DNA of 64,000 bases, taken from Balanoglossus misakiensis. Its lineage: Eukaryota; Hemichordata. The notes under the pieces were generated by a model. That model searched no databases. It was given only the letters and a program-made list of their open reading frames with translations, and was not told the origin of the DNA. Position 1 is the first letter of the stretch; each line of letters starts with the position of its first letter. Where the stretch lies: NCBI GenBank assembly GCA_040954595.2, contig CM082576.2:4030001-4094000 (forward strand), written 5' to 3'. Positions 38,901 through 51,700 of this stretch are shown piece by piece. The translations under genes and the position numbers were made by a program.

Positions 38901-39971
38901 CCCTACCCTGGAACAGAAGTACCCGTCACCGAACTCCGGCGGGGGTGCTAGGGGTAGACGGTCCAGCGCTTTGCAAATGGGTGAGTTTTGGGGTATCAGA
39001 AGGATGGGGATACGACCCGGGGATATGACACGGAATCAGTGAGGCGAGAAGTTGGGATGATTTGGAGACAAACAAAAATTGCCCCATCACAAATCAACGG
39101 TTTCTTTACGCCAATGTCGCTAAGTCGGCCTCGGATTAAGAAATTATACAATTGGACATTGAAGGTAGACACATCACAGGGTCCAGATATTTGATCATCG
39201 TTATGTGTTTATTCATTTCAGTTCCGTGTGTCTGCAAAGTCTCGGGCGTGCTGCACCACTGCGACGAGATTCTCATCGAGCGCGTTAGATTCAATCTCCG
39301 ATCTCGCGGCCTCGATCTGAAAATCGAGGAATGGGCGAAGTCGGTCATGTCGATTGGGAAGCTATGCATCGTCTTCTGCCTCGGCGCCTCCAGAGTTGGA
39401 GCGGACGTGGACAATGCACTCATTGGAATCAGCGGTGAGTGGGGCCTCCAGTCATCGGGCCTGGATAAAAGCTAAGGCTGCATATGTTTCGAATCGTGAC
39501 AACACACATGTATTTCAATCTGGAATTTCTTAATCAAGTATACTTTCACAAAAGAGCTATATATTAATGAAAAACTCTTGAATTTTAGTTTTGTGTCACT
39601 ATGTATTGCTTGATTCGAACTAAGTTGCAATGTCACCTTTGGTTAAGATTTTGTACTCGTTTCAGACATTGAAGATTACACAGTATATTGGACCATTTTG
39701 GCAAATATTATTATGAGTACATCAACATCTCTGACTTAAAGATCAATTTCTCTAAATTTCAGACGAGGCTGAAGTCATCCTGATTGTCATGCACCACGTC
39801 CCCAACCAAACAAACCGACTGGATCCTCAGAGCGAAAGCATCATCGGGAAAAGGGACAATATCTGCTTGGTCGTCGACATGTTTTTCTTCGAGAAAGACG
39901 GTCTGTACGATTGCGAACAGAACGACAAGGCGCTGGCCAAGATTGTGAGGCTCTTCGAAATGCTGTGTTGA
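35963..39971 (+). CDS. unrecognised protein with coiled coil and compact C-terminal domain
   Basis: I do not recognise the family. Exons 35963-36232, 38320-38980, 39222-39434 and 39763-39971 join in frame with matching phases (0, 1, 1) to 450 aa. Residues 1-90 are basic and Ser/Pro/Lys-rich (RSGWLGLSRSKKKYNF). Residues about 95-205 form a strong predicted coiled coil (VEENKLLKSQKSYADVLKAE; KEIKDLKAETSRM). Residues about 210-300 are a His/Ser-rich then acidic linker (EVLEDEDEDGDSG). Residues 311-450 look like a folded alpha/beta domain with hydrophobic strands KLCIVFCLGASRVGADVDNA, AEVILIVMHHV and NICLVVDMFFFE. No signal peptide or membrane helix is visible, so it is probably cytoplasmic or nuclear. 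The alternating strand/helix pattern could be a diverged TIR-like, caspase-like or Rossmann-type fold, but no diagnostic motif supports any of these. Confidence 0.8.
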
Positions 39972-42719
39972 AAAGAATAATATAGTAGGATCTCCCCACA
40001 GCTGAAGAAAACCCCAAGTCTACGCCGTGTCTCCAACCATGGATTTTCGTGCGTACTCAGGCTAAAAATGCAGTGACTATAAATGCACACGTTTCCAATA
40101 CTCCCGAAATCTACTCAGACGGACCAGCCTCCGCGCTGTTGTGGCTGAAGCCCGGATTAACTCAATCGAGATGAAAGCGCATTCCAAACGCAAGTGGTTT
40201 CTTTCATACCACTGGGGAAAAATTGGTGACTGTTCTAAGTCAAACTCCTCATGCCCTATTGGACGGTAATTGGTTGGATGTCTCGCGTTGGTGTGTGTCG
40301 AAGTTCTGGACCTGGATCGCTCCGGGGTCTGTGGTCATGGTCACGTGGTTACGAATTCAACAAATCCCGCCGATAAAATAGCAGAAAACGACCGATCCGG
40401 TGAAATCCGGCGAAGAGTCATGTGTGTGATTTTTTCGGTTTTCCTGTGTTCTTGGACTGTCTGTCGCCTTTTGGGGAGGGCGGGGCGGGGGGGGGGGGTA
40501 CTGGCAAGAAATTGAACACCCAAGGATTTCCGAATTGAACTTGCAATAATATTTTCAAAGCCCGGCCTTCAAGGTGGTATTTCCTGCATAAAGTGGTGCC
40601 TGTATTTTTGTATTTGATCTGAAACATTTTTTTCACGATAATGTATGCACATCTCAAACCAAGGCGATGACCTTTATATATCTTCTTGGTGCTGCGGGTC
40701 ATTATTTACAAACAATTTAATACGTGTCACAACAACTGTTTAAATTCACGTCATAATAAGTACTTTATATCAGCCAGAATTTCTATAACCATTTTTAAAA
40801 TTCATTGTTTTAAAATATTTCTATTTAAAATTACTGATTTTAATGTTTTAAATTGTAGGGATTGCTAAACTGCATATTATTATACAGGATTAGTTACCAT
40901 ATCGCAAATATGCTATTAATAATTTTCCACTCGTGTGTAAATGGAATTTGTAAGTGCACGAGGCATGGATTGGTGTATTGGAAAAAATATGGTGCATTTT
41001 GATTATTACCGCGAAAGAAGCTTCGCACAACCAGCCGCAGTACCTGTCCCTTTATTTAGACAAATGCATTGTAATACTGAGTCGAGGCTTTCAAACTTGA
41101 ACTTGTACAAAGATGTGAACAGAAAATGGGTTGAGTACCTCAGAGACCTTCATATCAAGTTTTCCGAATTCATTTACATGTCATCTATTTATCAATAGAT
41201 AGTTACCAACGTGATATACAAGCGTATTTCAGGCCAATCTTACCAGCTAATGCACGTCGTTCGAGATTTTCCCGCGTCATCCTCTCACGTGATTCTGTCT
41301 TTCTCTTGTTATTCGTTACGCGTTATGGTGATGTATTATGGTGACTGCGTATAACCCTATTATGTAATATTTGCCTTTTGATATTTGATTCACGCGATAG
41401 TTCAGAAATTTACAGATGTTAGGTCACTTATGCAAATTTAGCCACAGTTATCATTGAAATTCGAGATCTAGCCAAGCACAAATTTTAATTGGATGGCCAC
41501 GCGAAAAAGTGCGCCACCACATAGTCATTAAAAGACTGCACGCTCTTTCAACCATATATTGTATTCCTCAAAGCCCATGTAGTAGAAATCGCACAACCTC
41601 ATTTCACTAATCACTTTTTGCGAGCTTATAGATGATGTTGATAAAAGCACGTGTTTCAAGTTACTGTAGGCCTACTGCATGATGGGATACGATGAATTTC
41701 CGATTCGGAATAACATGTATCTTCGCCAGCATCCCGTATACTTGCCATTTTTTGGTGTTGGAGGGGGTTGACATAAGCTGCGTGATTCCAACGATTGATA
41801 GGCCCCGTCACGTGATGGCCTCTTGCAACGGACGGGCTTCAAACAACTCCAGTGTTGAAAGTGATTGAGAAATAAATAAAAAATACACTCCACTACAGTA
41901 AGAATCTGAAAGAAGTATCAAGGGGGTAATTTTTATCGGAAATACATCCTCTCCCATACTGGCAGGCTTTGAAGGAAGAACTCAGAAGTGTAAGTGTTAT
42001 CAGACTGAGAAAATTCCTTTATTCTTGCAAATAACGTGCACACATTGGGATATTTCTTTTGGTCAAAATCAAGAAGAACGATCTTTTCATAAATTGAATC
42101 TTTGTCAACTGGCAAGGATGGAATTATTTTACATACAATGTATTTATATATTTTTCAAGTATTCGTACATATCAATGTGGAGGTGGTCAATTGAATATAT
42201 ACAAATTATATGAATATTTTAAACGATATACTTTTTGTAAGTTTATTTTCAACAATACATGATTAAAGCTTTGCATTTGTCATAAAAAGAATTCACTGGT
42301 GCCGTTGGTGTGTTTATTGTTTACAGAGTTGGGTGTCAGGTCGAACACAAAAAGTCAATAGGGCTGAAGATTTGACCTATTTCATTCTGACGCACATTTT
42401 ATATCTAGTTGGCCTACTGTATGATGTCTACGCCCTCATCCAAGTTCAATTTTAGATCGATTCATTTGGATTTTTACAACGCCAAAGAGGTGAAAAGACT
42501 GTTTCTTGTTCTGGTCGATACCCTGATCATTCGAGTTTTTTTTCTGGTGGTAGTGATTCTCTTGGTGACTGAAAAATCCTCCGCTGGTTGTGCTGTGCAT
42601 GTATGAAGATAGCGGCAAGCGTTACCGAACCTTAGCGGTCCTTGTTTGACTAAATGATTGATAAGCGATAAGGTAAACATTTGTACACGCGGGGAGCTGA
42701 GAGTCGTCGACCGAGCATC
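39972..42719. other. intergenic DNA
   Basis: About 2.7 kb between the coiled-coil gene and the P450 gene, without a supportable gene. It contains a G-rich run near 40480-40498 and very AT-rich DNA near 40780-40920. The last part should carry the P450 promoter, but no clear TATA box was identified. Confidence 0.6.
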
Positions 42720-45700
42720 ATGGAGATTCCACGGCCATTATTGATCATCGGAGGCATTGCGTGGTGTGTTTTGGTCGCTGTTGTCATTTCGTACACCTTC
42801 TACACTTTCTATCAACACTGGAGGTATTTTCACATTCCCGGACCCACACGAGGCAGGTGAGAAGCGACACTAGCTAGTGTGTAGGTCAAGGGTCACACAC
42901 ACAATATCTTCGCCATGCGTGAAATAGTATATTGATTCACACAAACATGACATTGCCACGCAATTTTCCTAATTTACAAATGTGTGTGTATTGTTTTTGA
43001 ACGAATTCGCTAGACTTAAATTTGATATTTAACAACGTGTGATCGATTTCCAGTCAGATTCATCGTCCCACGACTACCGCGTTCCAGTCAATTGAAAAGA
43101 ATAGCGCCAATGATACTGCAGCTCCCATTGTGACTGAGGCCAAATGAGAAAATGGAAATACAAAGATGTGAGATTGAGCTCAATATTTTTGCAATTTTGA
43201 TAATATCGAAGTCTTGGAAGTGCTGACGCTGGTGCTGGGAGTATCACTTTCAAACTGATAAACAGAGTGGGGTTTTTTTGGTTTCTCAAACTCATTGCAG
43301 CTATTTATGGGGTAATCTGTTACAAATCAAGAAATCTCAAGATGCTGGAAGACATTTTCACTGGAATATCATTGTTGATTGGTAGGTCATGCTCATATGA
43401 TTTTTCGAGGTCAAACACAGTGGTGCCCAACAACACAGTAAACGATGAAATCAAGGAATGCTATCAAATTTGAACATCTCGGTTTACACAGTGAAACAAG
43501 ATTGAGAAGGATATGGTTTAGTGGAACCAATACAAAATGTACTTACTTTATCATTTCTTTGAAGTGATACAGAAAAGATTCACAACTGATAAAATCAAAT
43601 CTTAAGGTCAAAGAATGAAAATTCACACTGTTGGAACCTTTTTTGATACAGGGCAAAACTTTATGGAAAAGTCTTCAAATACTTTTCATTACACCAAGCA
43701 ACTGTGGTTGTTCTCGATCCAGAGGCTCTTCAGGTATGTAAATTCGTTAAAACCTTTATTCAAGAAAAAATATTGAGAAGGTTCTGTAACAGTTTTTGGA
43801 CGTTTTTCAAGGGTTATAGCCCATGAAAATTGTCAAAAAATGACAAATTCCCGTCTTTGCGAATTTTGGTGATTTTGTCATTTTTGGACACTTTGCATGG
43901 TTTATAGTTGACCTGTGATTATCATGATCTGTTTCTCCCCCGGGGTTGTAGGACTTACTTGGTTCTGGACTTCATCCCAAGCCAAAATCATATTCAGCAT
44001 TGTCATCTCTGTGTGAAGAACGCTTTATGGGAAACAGTTTGATGACAGAAGTTGACCAGGAAAAATACAAGCCAAGGCGTAAATGCATTAGCAGTGCATT
44101 TGTCAACAGGTAGTACTTGAGAGTGGTCACGTAGAGAGTTTAATATTTTGATTTTTAATTATTTATTATTATATTATAAAATGGATTCTGCTGTTGTATG
44201 TACTACTCATAATTTGTTTCGTTCCAGCTATTTAAGTATGTCATATGAAGTGTTGCAGCATGAGACAGATACTGTGGTCGGAAAACTGAAAACCGTGGCT
44301 GATGGTGTTACGAAAGTCAAAATGTTTGATGAATTCAGTGTCTTCACAGTGGGTTTTCTGTCAAAGGTCAGTCTACTTAATAATACTTATGTCGTTACGC
44401 TTGCAATGAATTTGGCTAGAGATGAAGTCAACTAGCTGTGATGCAGTACTGACACCCTTCTTGTACACACTTAAGAACTACCTTTCATCGAAATGCGATC
44501 CAACTGTTTTGTTTTTAATTTCAGGTGTTCTGTGGTACGGAAGATGATATTTACGCAGACACAAAGATGGTCATGCAAGCCATAAACCATGGATTTGATA
44601 CTCCTCTTGACAAGGTACAATTATAGTTACCACCCACAGATTCTTGAAGGCCGCAAATTGAAAATCTATGATGTCTGAGATTCACACTGTAACGCTAAGC
44701 TCTAAGTGTTAATGGTGACAATTTCTTAATTTCCTATTGGTCTAATCTGCGCCTTATACTTTATTTCTTGTATGGAAGTACAATCCCTTTAAGGCGAAAT
44801 ACAGAGAAGAAGTTAATGATGCAACAAGACGAATCAGAGGAACGTTTAGGAAAGCAGTCCATAGTAGGCTCAAAGCCAAGAAGGACGGTCTGGAGCTACC
44901 ACAAGATGTACTGACTGTCATCTTACAGCATGGAGGTGAGAATGTGTTACAAATCGGTCAGTAACGGGCTGTTTGACAGCATTCTTGGATTCGACTCACA
45001 ACATTTGTTTGGTGGTTTAACCAACTAACGCTTAATTTGCTACTTTTAGCCAATCTTGACAGGTGTAGCATGCTAGCACTTCTATCATTGGTACGATGTT
45101 ACGTGTGAATGTCATCATTGATAACAGACTCCCATCTTTTGGACAGGTATATTGTCAAAGTCAAACCAGCGCGTTCTTTACCATGCATATACTTCTCTGC
45201 TATTTCAGGGGCATCCCTTCTGCCGGAGGAGCTTGTGGACGAATTCATGAGCCTTTTAATGGCAGGTCAGTTGATTGTAGTGCTAATAGCCATGCATAGA
45301 CAGTAAAGAAAGGAATTAGTGTCTATGATCAGTCAATGTTGAGTCTAATGTGAAGATGCCAATATGTTTGTGGTTGCAACTTAATGCCTGTTCTTACACC
45401 ATGCAGGGTTTGAGTGCACAGCCAGTACCCTATCATTCTGTCTCATGGAACTTAGTAGACACCCTTCAGTTATGAAAAAGTAAGATAAACATATCCAGTT
45501 TTTGTGCATTCATTACCATTTTTTCCTGTCATTATCAGAAAAATCTCACTTATTCGTCACTACATGACTATGTATCTGGTCGATTATGTGGATATGCTTG
45601 GATCTATATGTTAGGAATTTTCAATTCTCATTGAAGTTTTGTTTGCGTTGAACTTGAATTTCCTGTCCCAAAATATACGATTACCTTTTAAAATTAAATG

Positions 45701-48700
45701 TTAACAAATTCTGTTCTTCGACGAACAGGCTGCTGGCAGAATTTAAAGAAGTCCTTGGATCCAAGAGAAAGATAGACGTTTGTGAACTTGACAAACTTGA
45801 GTATCTAAAAAAGGTTATATTTTCAAATTTCATGTTTATCAATGTTTGTAGAGACCGGCGAATGTGCGTGACGTATGTTACTGCTTACAATTTCAACTGT
45901 TCAAGAACACAGTAGCATTTCATGTTCACGTTCCCATGCCTGCTTTCAGGTTTTAAAAGAAACACTGAGAATGTACCCGGTCGGAATTGGAACCGTGAGA
46001 GTCCTTAAAGAAGACCGAACCTACAATAACTTGAAGATCCCCGCCAACACCAACATTCTGGTGAGTTGAAGAAATTGAGTTTGGCAGAGACATTTGTGCA
46101 AGGGTTGCAATTCAAAAATCGACGGAATTTTGAGATTTCGCAAATGTCGAAAAATTGTCATTTTTGATGATTTTCATGAGCTATAACCCATGATTTTTTT
46201 CAAAAATCGACGAAATTTTGAAATTTCGGAAAGTCGGAAAATTGTCATTTGTGGATGATTTTCATGAGCTATAACCCATGATTTTTTCGAAAAATGAAGA
46301 AATTGTGAAATTTCGGAAAGTCAAAAAATTGTCATTTGTGGATGATTTTCATGAGCTATAACCCATGATTTTGTCGAAAAATGAAGAAATTTTGAAATTT
46401 CGGAAAGTCGAAAAATTGTCATTTGTGGATGATTTTCATGAGCTATAACCCATGATTTTGTCAAAAAATGAAGAAATTTTAAAATTTCGGAAAGTCGAAA
46501 AATTGTCATTTGTGGATGATTTTCATGAGCTATAACCCATGATTTTGTCAAAAAATGAAGAAATTTTGAAATTTCGGAAAGTCGAAAAATTTTCATTTGT
46601 GGATGATTTTCATGAGCTATAACCCATGATTTTGTCAAAAAATGAAGAAATTTTAAAATTTCGGAAAGTCGAAAAATTGTCATTTGTGGATGATTTTCAT
46701 GAGCTATAACCCATGATTTTGTCAAAAAATGAAGAAATTTTGAAATTTCGGAAAGTCGAAAAATTTTCATTTGTGGATGATTTTCATGAGCTATAACCCA
46801 TGATTTTGTCAAAAAATGAAGAAATTTTGAAATTTCGGAAAGTCGAAATATTGTCATTTGTGGGTGATTTTCATGAGCTATAACCCATGATTTTGTCGAA
46901 AAATGAAGAAATTTTGAAATTTCGGAAAGTCGAAAAATTGTCATTTGTGGATGATTTTCATGAGCTATAACCCATGATTTTGTCGAAAAATGAAGAAATT
47001 TTGAAATTTCGGAAAGTCGAAAAATTGTCATTTGTGGATGATTTTCATGAGCTATAACCCATGATTTTGTCGAAAAATGAAGAAATTTTGAAATTTCGGA
47101 AAGTCGAAAAATTGTCATTTGTGGATGATTTTCATGAGCTATAACCCATGATTTTGTCAAAAAATGAAGAAATTTTGAAATTTCGGAAAGTCGAAAAATT
47201 GTCATTTGTGGGTGATTTTCATGAGCTATAACCCATGATTTTGTCAAAAAATGAAGAAATTTTGAAATTTCGAAAAGTCGAAAAATTGTCATTTGTGGGT
47301 GATTTTCATGAGCTATAACCCATGATTTTGTCAAAAAATGAAGAAATTTTGAAATTTCGGAAAGTCGAAAAATTGTCATTTGTGGATGATTTTCATGAGC
47401 TATAACCCATGATTTTGTCGAAAAATGAAGAAATTTTGAAATTTCGGAAAGTCGAAAAATTGTCATTTGTGGATGATTTTCATGAGCTATAACCCATGAT
47501 TTTGTCGAAAAATGAAGAAATTTTGAAATTTCGGAAAGTCGAAAAATTGTCATTTGTGGGTGATTTTCATGAGCTATAACCCATGATTTTGTCGAAAAAT
47601 GAAGAAATTTTGAAATTTCGGAAAGTCGAAAAATTGTCATTTGTGGATGATTTTCATGAGCTATAACCCATGATTTTGTCAAAAAATGAAGAAATTTTGA
47701 AATTTCGGAAAGTCGAAAAATTGTCATTTGTGGGTGATTTTCATGAGCTATAACCCATGATTTTGTCAAAAAATGAAGAAATTTTGAAATTTCGAAAAGT
47801 CGAAAAATTGTCATTTGTGGGTGATTTTCATGAGCTATAACCCATGATTTTGTCAAAAAATGAAGAAATTTTGAAATTTCGAAAAGTCGAAAAATTGTCA
47901 TTTGTGGGTGATTTTCATGAGCTATAACCCATGATTTTGTCAAAAAATGAAGAAATTTTGAAATTTCGGAAAGTCGAAAAATTGTCATTTGTGGATGATT
48001 TTCATGAGCTATAACCCATGATTTTGTCGAAAAATAAAGAAATTTTGAAATTTCGGAAAGTCGAAAAATTGTCATTTGTGGATGATTTTCATGAGCTATA
48101 ACCCATGATTTTGTCAAAAAATGAAGAAATTTTGAAATTTCGGAAAGTCGAAAAAGTGTCATTTGTGGATGATTTTCATGAGCTATAACCCATGATTTTG
48201 TCGAAAAATAAAGAAATTTTGAAATTTCGGAAAGTCGAAAAATTGTCATTTGTGGATGATTTTCATGAGCTATAACCCATGATTTTGTCAAAAAATGAAG
48301 AAATTTTGAAATTTCGGAAAGTCGAAAAATTGTCATTTGTGGATGATTTTCATGAGCTATAACCCATGATTTTGTCGAAAAATGAAGAAATTTTGAAATT
48401 TCGGAAAGTCGAAAAATTGTCATTTGTGGATGATTTTCATGAGCTATAACCCATGATTTTGTCGAAAAATGAAGAAATTTTGAAATTTCGGAAAGTCGAA
48501 AAATTGTCATTTGTGGGTGATTTTCATGAGCTATAACCCATGATTTTGTCGAAAAATGAAGAAATTTTGAAATTTCGGAAAGTCGAAAAATTGTCATTTG
48601 TGGATGATTTTCATGAGCTATAACCCATGATTTTGTCGAAAAATGAAGAAATTTTGAAATTTCGGAAAGTCGAAAAATTGTCATTTGTGGATGATTTTCA

Positions 48701-51700
48701 TGAGCTATAACCCATGATTTTGTCGAAAAATGAAGAAATGTGAAATTTCGGAAAGTCGAAAAATTGTCATTTGTGGATGATTTTCATGAGCTATAACCCA
48801 TGATTTTGTCAAAAAATGAAGAAATTTTGAAATTTCGGAAAGTCGAAAAATTGTCATTTGTGGGTGATTTTCATGAGCTATAACCCATGATTTTGTCGAA
48901 AAATGAAGAAATTTTGAAATTTCGTAAAGTCGAAAAATTGTCATTTGTGGATGATTTTCATGAGCTATAACCCATGATTTTGTCGAAAAATGAAGAAATT
49001 TTGAAATTTCATAAAGTCGAAAAATTGTCATTTGTGGATGATTTTCATGAGCTATAACCCATGATTTTGTCGAAAAATGAAGAAATTTTGAAATTTCGGA
49101 AAGTCGAAAAATTGTCATTTGTGGATGATTTTCATGAGCTATAACCCATGATTTTGTCGAAAAATGAAGAAATTTTGAAATTTCGGAAAGTCGAAAAATT
49201 TTCATTTGTGGATGATTTTCATGAGCTATAACCCATGATTTTGTCGAAAAATGAAGAAATTTTGAAATTTCGGAAAGTCGAAAAATTGTCATTTGTGGAT
49301 GATTTTCATGAGCTATAACCCATGATTTTGTCAAAAAATGAAGAAATTTTGAAATTTCGGAAAGTCGAAAAATTGTCATTTGTGGGTGATTTTCATGAGC
49401 TATAACCCATGATTTTGTCAAAAAATGAAGAAATTTTGAAATTTCGTAAAGTCGAAAAATTGTCATTTGTGGATGATTTTCATGAGCTATAACCCATGAT
49501 TTTGTCGAAAAATGAAGAAATTTTGAAATTTCGTAAAGTCGAAAAATTGTCATTTGTGGATGATTTTCATGAGCTATAACCCATGATTATGTCGAAAAAT
49601 GAAGAAATTTTGAAATTTCGGAAAGTCGAAAAATTGTCATTTGTGGATGATTTTCATGAGCTATAACCCATGATTTTGTCGAAAAATGAAGAAATTTTGA
49701 AATTTCGGAAAGTCGAAAAATTGTCATTTGTGGATGATTTTCATGAGCTATAACCCATGATTTTGTCAAAAAATGAAGAAATTTTGAAATTTCGGAAAGT
49801 CGAAAAATTGTCATTTGTGGGTGATTTTCATGAGCTATAACCCATGATTTTGTCAAAAAATGAAGAAATTTTGAAATTTCGGAAAGTCGAAAAATTGTCA
49901 TTTGTGGGTGATTTTCATGAGCTATAACCCATGATTTTGCCAAAAAATGAAGAAATTTTGAAATTTCGGAAAGTCGAAAAATTGTCATTTGTGGGTGATT
50001 TTCATGAGCTATAACCCATGATTTTGTCAAAAAATGAAGAAATTTTGAAATTTCGGAAAGTCGAAAAATTGTCATTTGTGGATGATTTTCATGAGCTATA
50101 ACCCATGATTTTGTCGAAAAATAAAGAAATTTTGAAATTTCGGAAAGTCGAAAAATTGTCATTTGTGGATGATTTTCATGAGCTATAACCCATGATTTTG
50201 TCAAAAAATGAAGAAATTTTGAAATTTCGGAAAGTCGAAAAAGTGTCATTTGTGGATGATTTTCATGAGCTATAACCCATGATTTTGTCGAAAAATAAAG
50301 AAATTTTGAAATTTCGGAAAGTCGAAAAATTGTCATTTGTGGATGATTTTCATGAGCTATAACCCATGATTTTGTCAAAAAATGAAGAAATTTTGAAATT
50401 TCGGAAAGTCGAAAAATTGTCATTTGTGGATGATTTTCATGAGCTATAACCCATGATTTTGTCAAAAAATGAAGAAATTTTGAAATTTCGGAAAGTCGAA
50501 AAATTGTCATTTGTGGATGATTTTCATGAGCTATAACCCATGATTTTGTCAAAAAATGAAGAAATTTTGAAATTTCGGAAAGTCGAAAAATTGTCATTTG
50601 TGGATGATTTTCATGAGCTATAACCCATGATTTTGTCAAAAAATGAAGAAATTTTGAAATTTCGGAAAGTCGAAAAATTGTCATTTGTGGATGATTTTCA
50701 TGAGCTATAACCCATGATTTTGTCGAAAAATGAAGAAATTTTGAAATTTCGGAAAGTCGAAAAATTGTCATTTGTGGATGATTTTCATGAGCTATAACCC
50801 ATGATTTTGTCAAAAAATGAAGAAATTTTGAAATTTCGGAAAGTCGAAAAATTGTCATTTGTGTGTGATTTTCATGAGCTATAACCCATGATTTTGTCGA
50901 AAAATGAAGAAATTTTGAAATTTCGTAAAGTCGAAAAATTGTCATTTGTGGATGATTTTCATGAGCTATAACCCATGATTTTGTCGAAAAATGAAGAAAT
51001 TTTGAAATTTCGTAAAGTCGAAAAATTGTCATTTGTGGATGATTTTCATGAGCTATAACCCATGATTTTGTCGAAAAATGAAGAAATTTTGAAATTTCGT
51101 AAAGTCGAAAAATTGTCATTTGTGGATGATTTTCATGAGCTATAACCCATGATTTTGTCGAAAAATGAAGAAATTTTGAAATTTCGGAAAGTCGAAAAAT
51201 TGTCATTTGTGGATGATTTTCATGAGCTATAACCCATGATTTTGTCGAAAAATGAAGAAATTTTGAAATTTCGGAAAGTCGAAAAATTGTCATTTGTGGA
51301 TGATTTTCATGAGCTATAACCCATGATTTTGTCGAAAAATGAAGAAATTTTGAAATTTCGGAAAGTCGAAAAATTGTCATTTGTGGGTGATTTTCATGAG
51401 CTATAACCCATGATTTTGTCGAAAAATGAAGAAATTTTGAAATTTCGGAAAGTCGAAAAATTGTCATTTGTGGGTGATTTTCATGAGCTATAACCCATGA
51501 TTTTGTCGAAAAATGAAGAAATTTTGAAATTTCGGAAAGTCGAAAAATTGTCATTTGTGGGTGATTTTCATGAGCTATAACCCATGATTTTGTCGAAAAA
51601 TGAAGAAATTTTGAAATTTCGTAAAGTCGAAAAATTGTCATTTGTGGATGATTTTCATGAGCTATAACCCATGATTTTGTCGAAAAATGAAGAAATTTTG

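Noticed and set aside
43054-43147. Second exon of the P450 at this acceptor
   Set aside because: The frame ends in a stop after 31 codons and lacks P450 features. Kept only as a possible alternative end.
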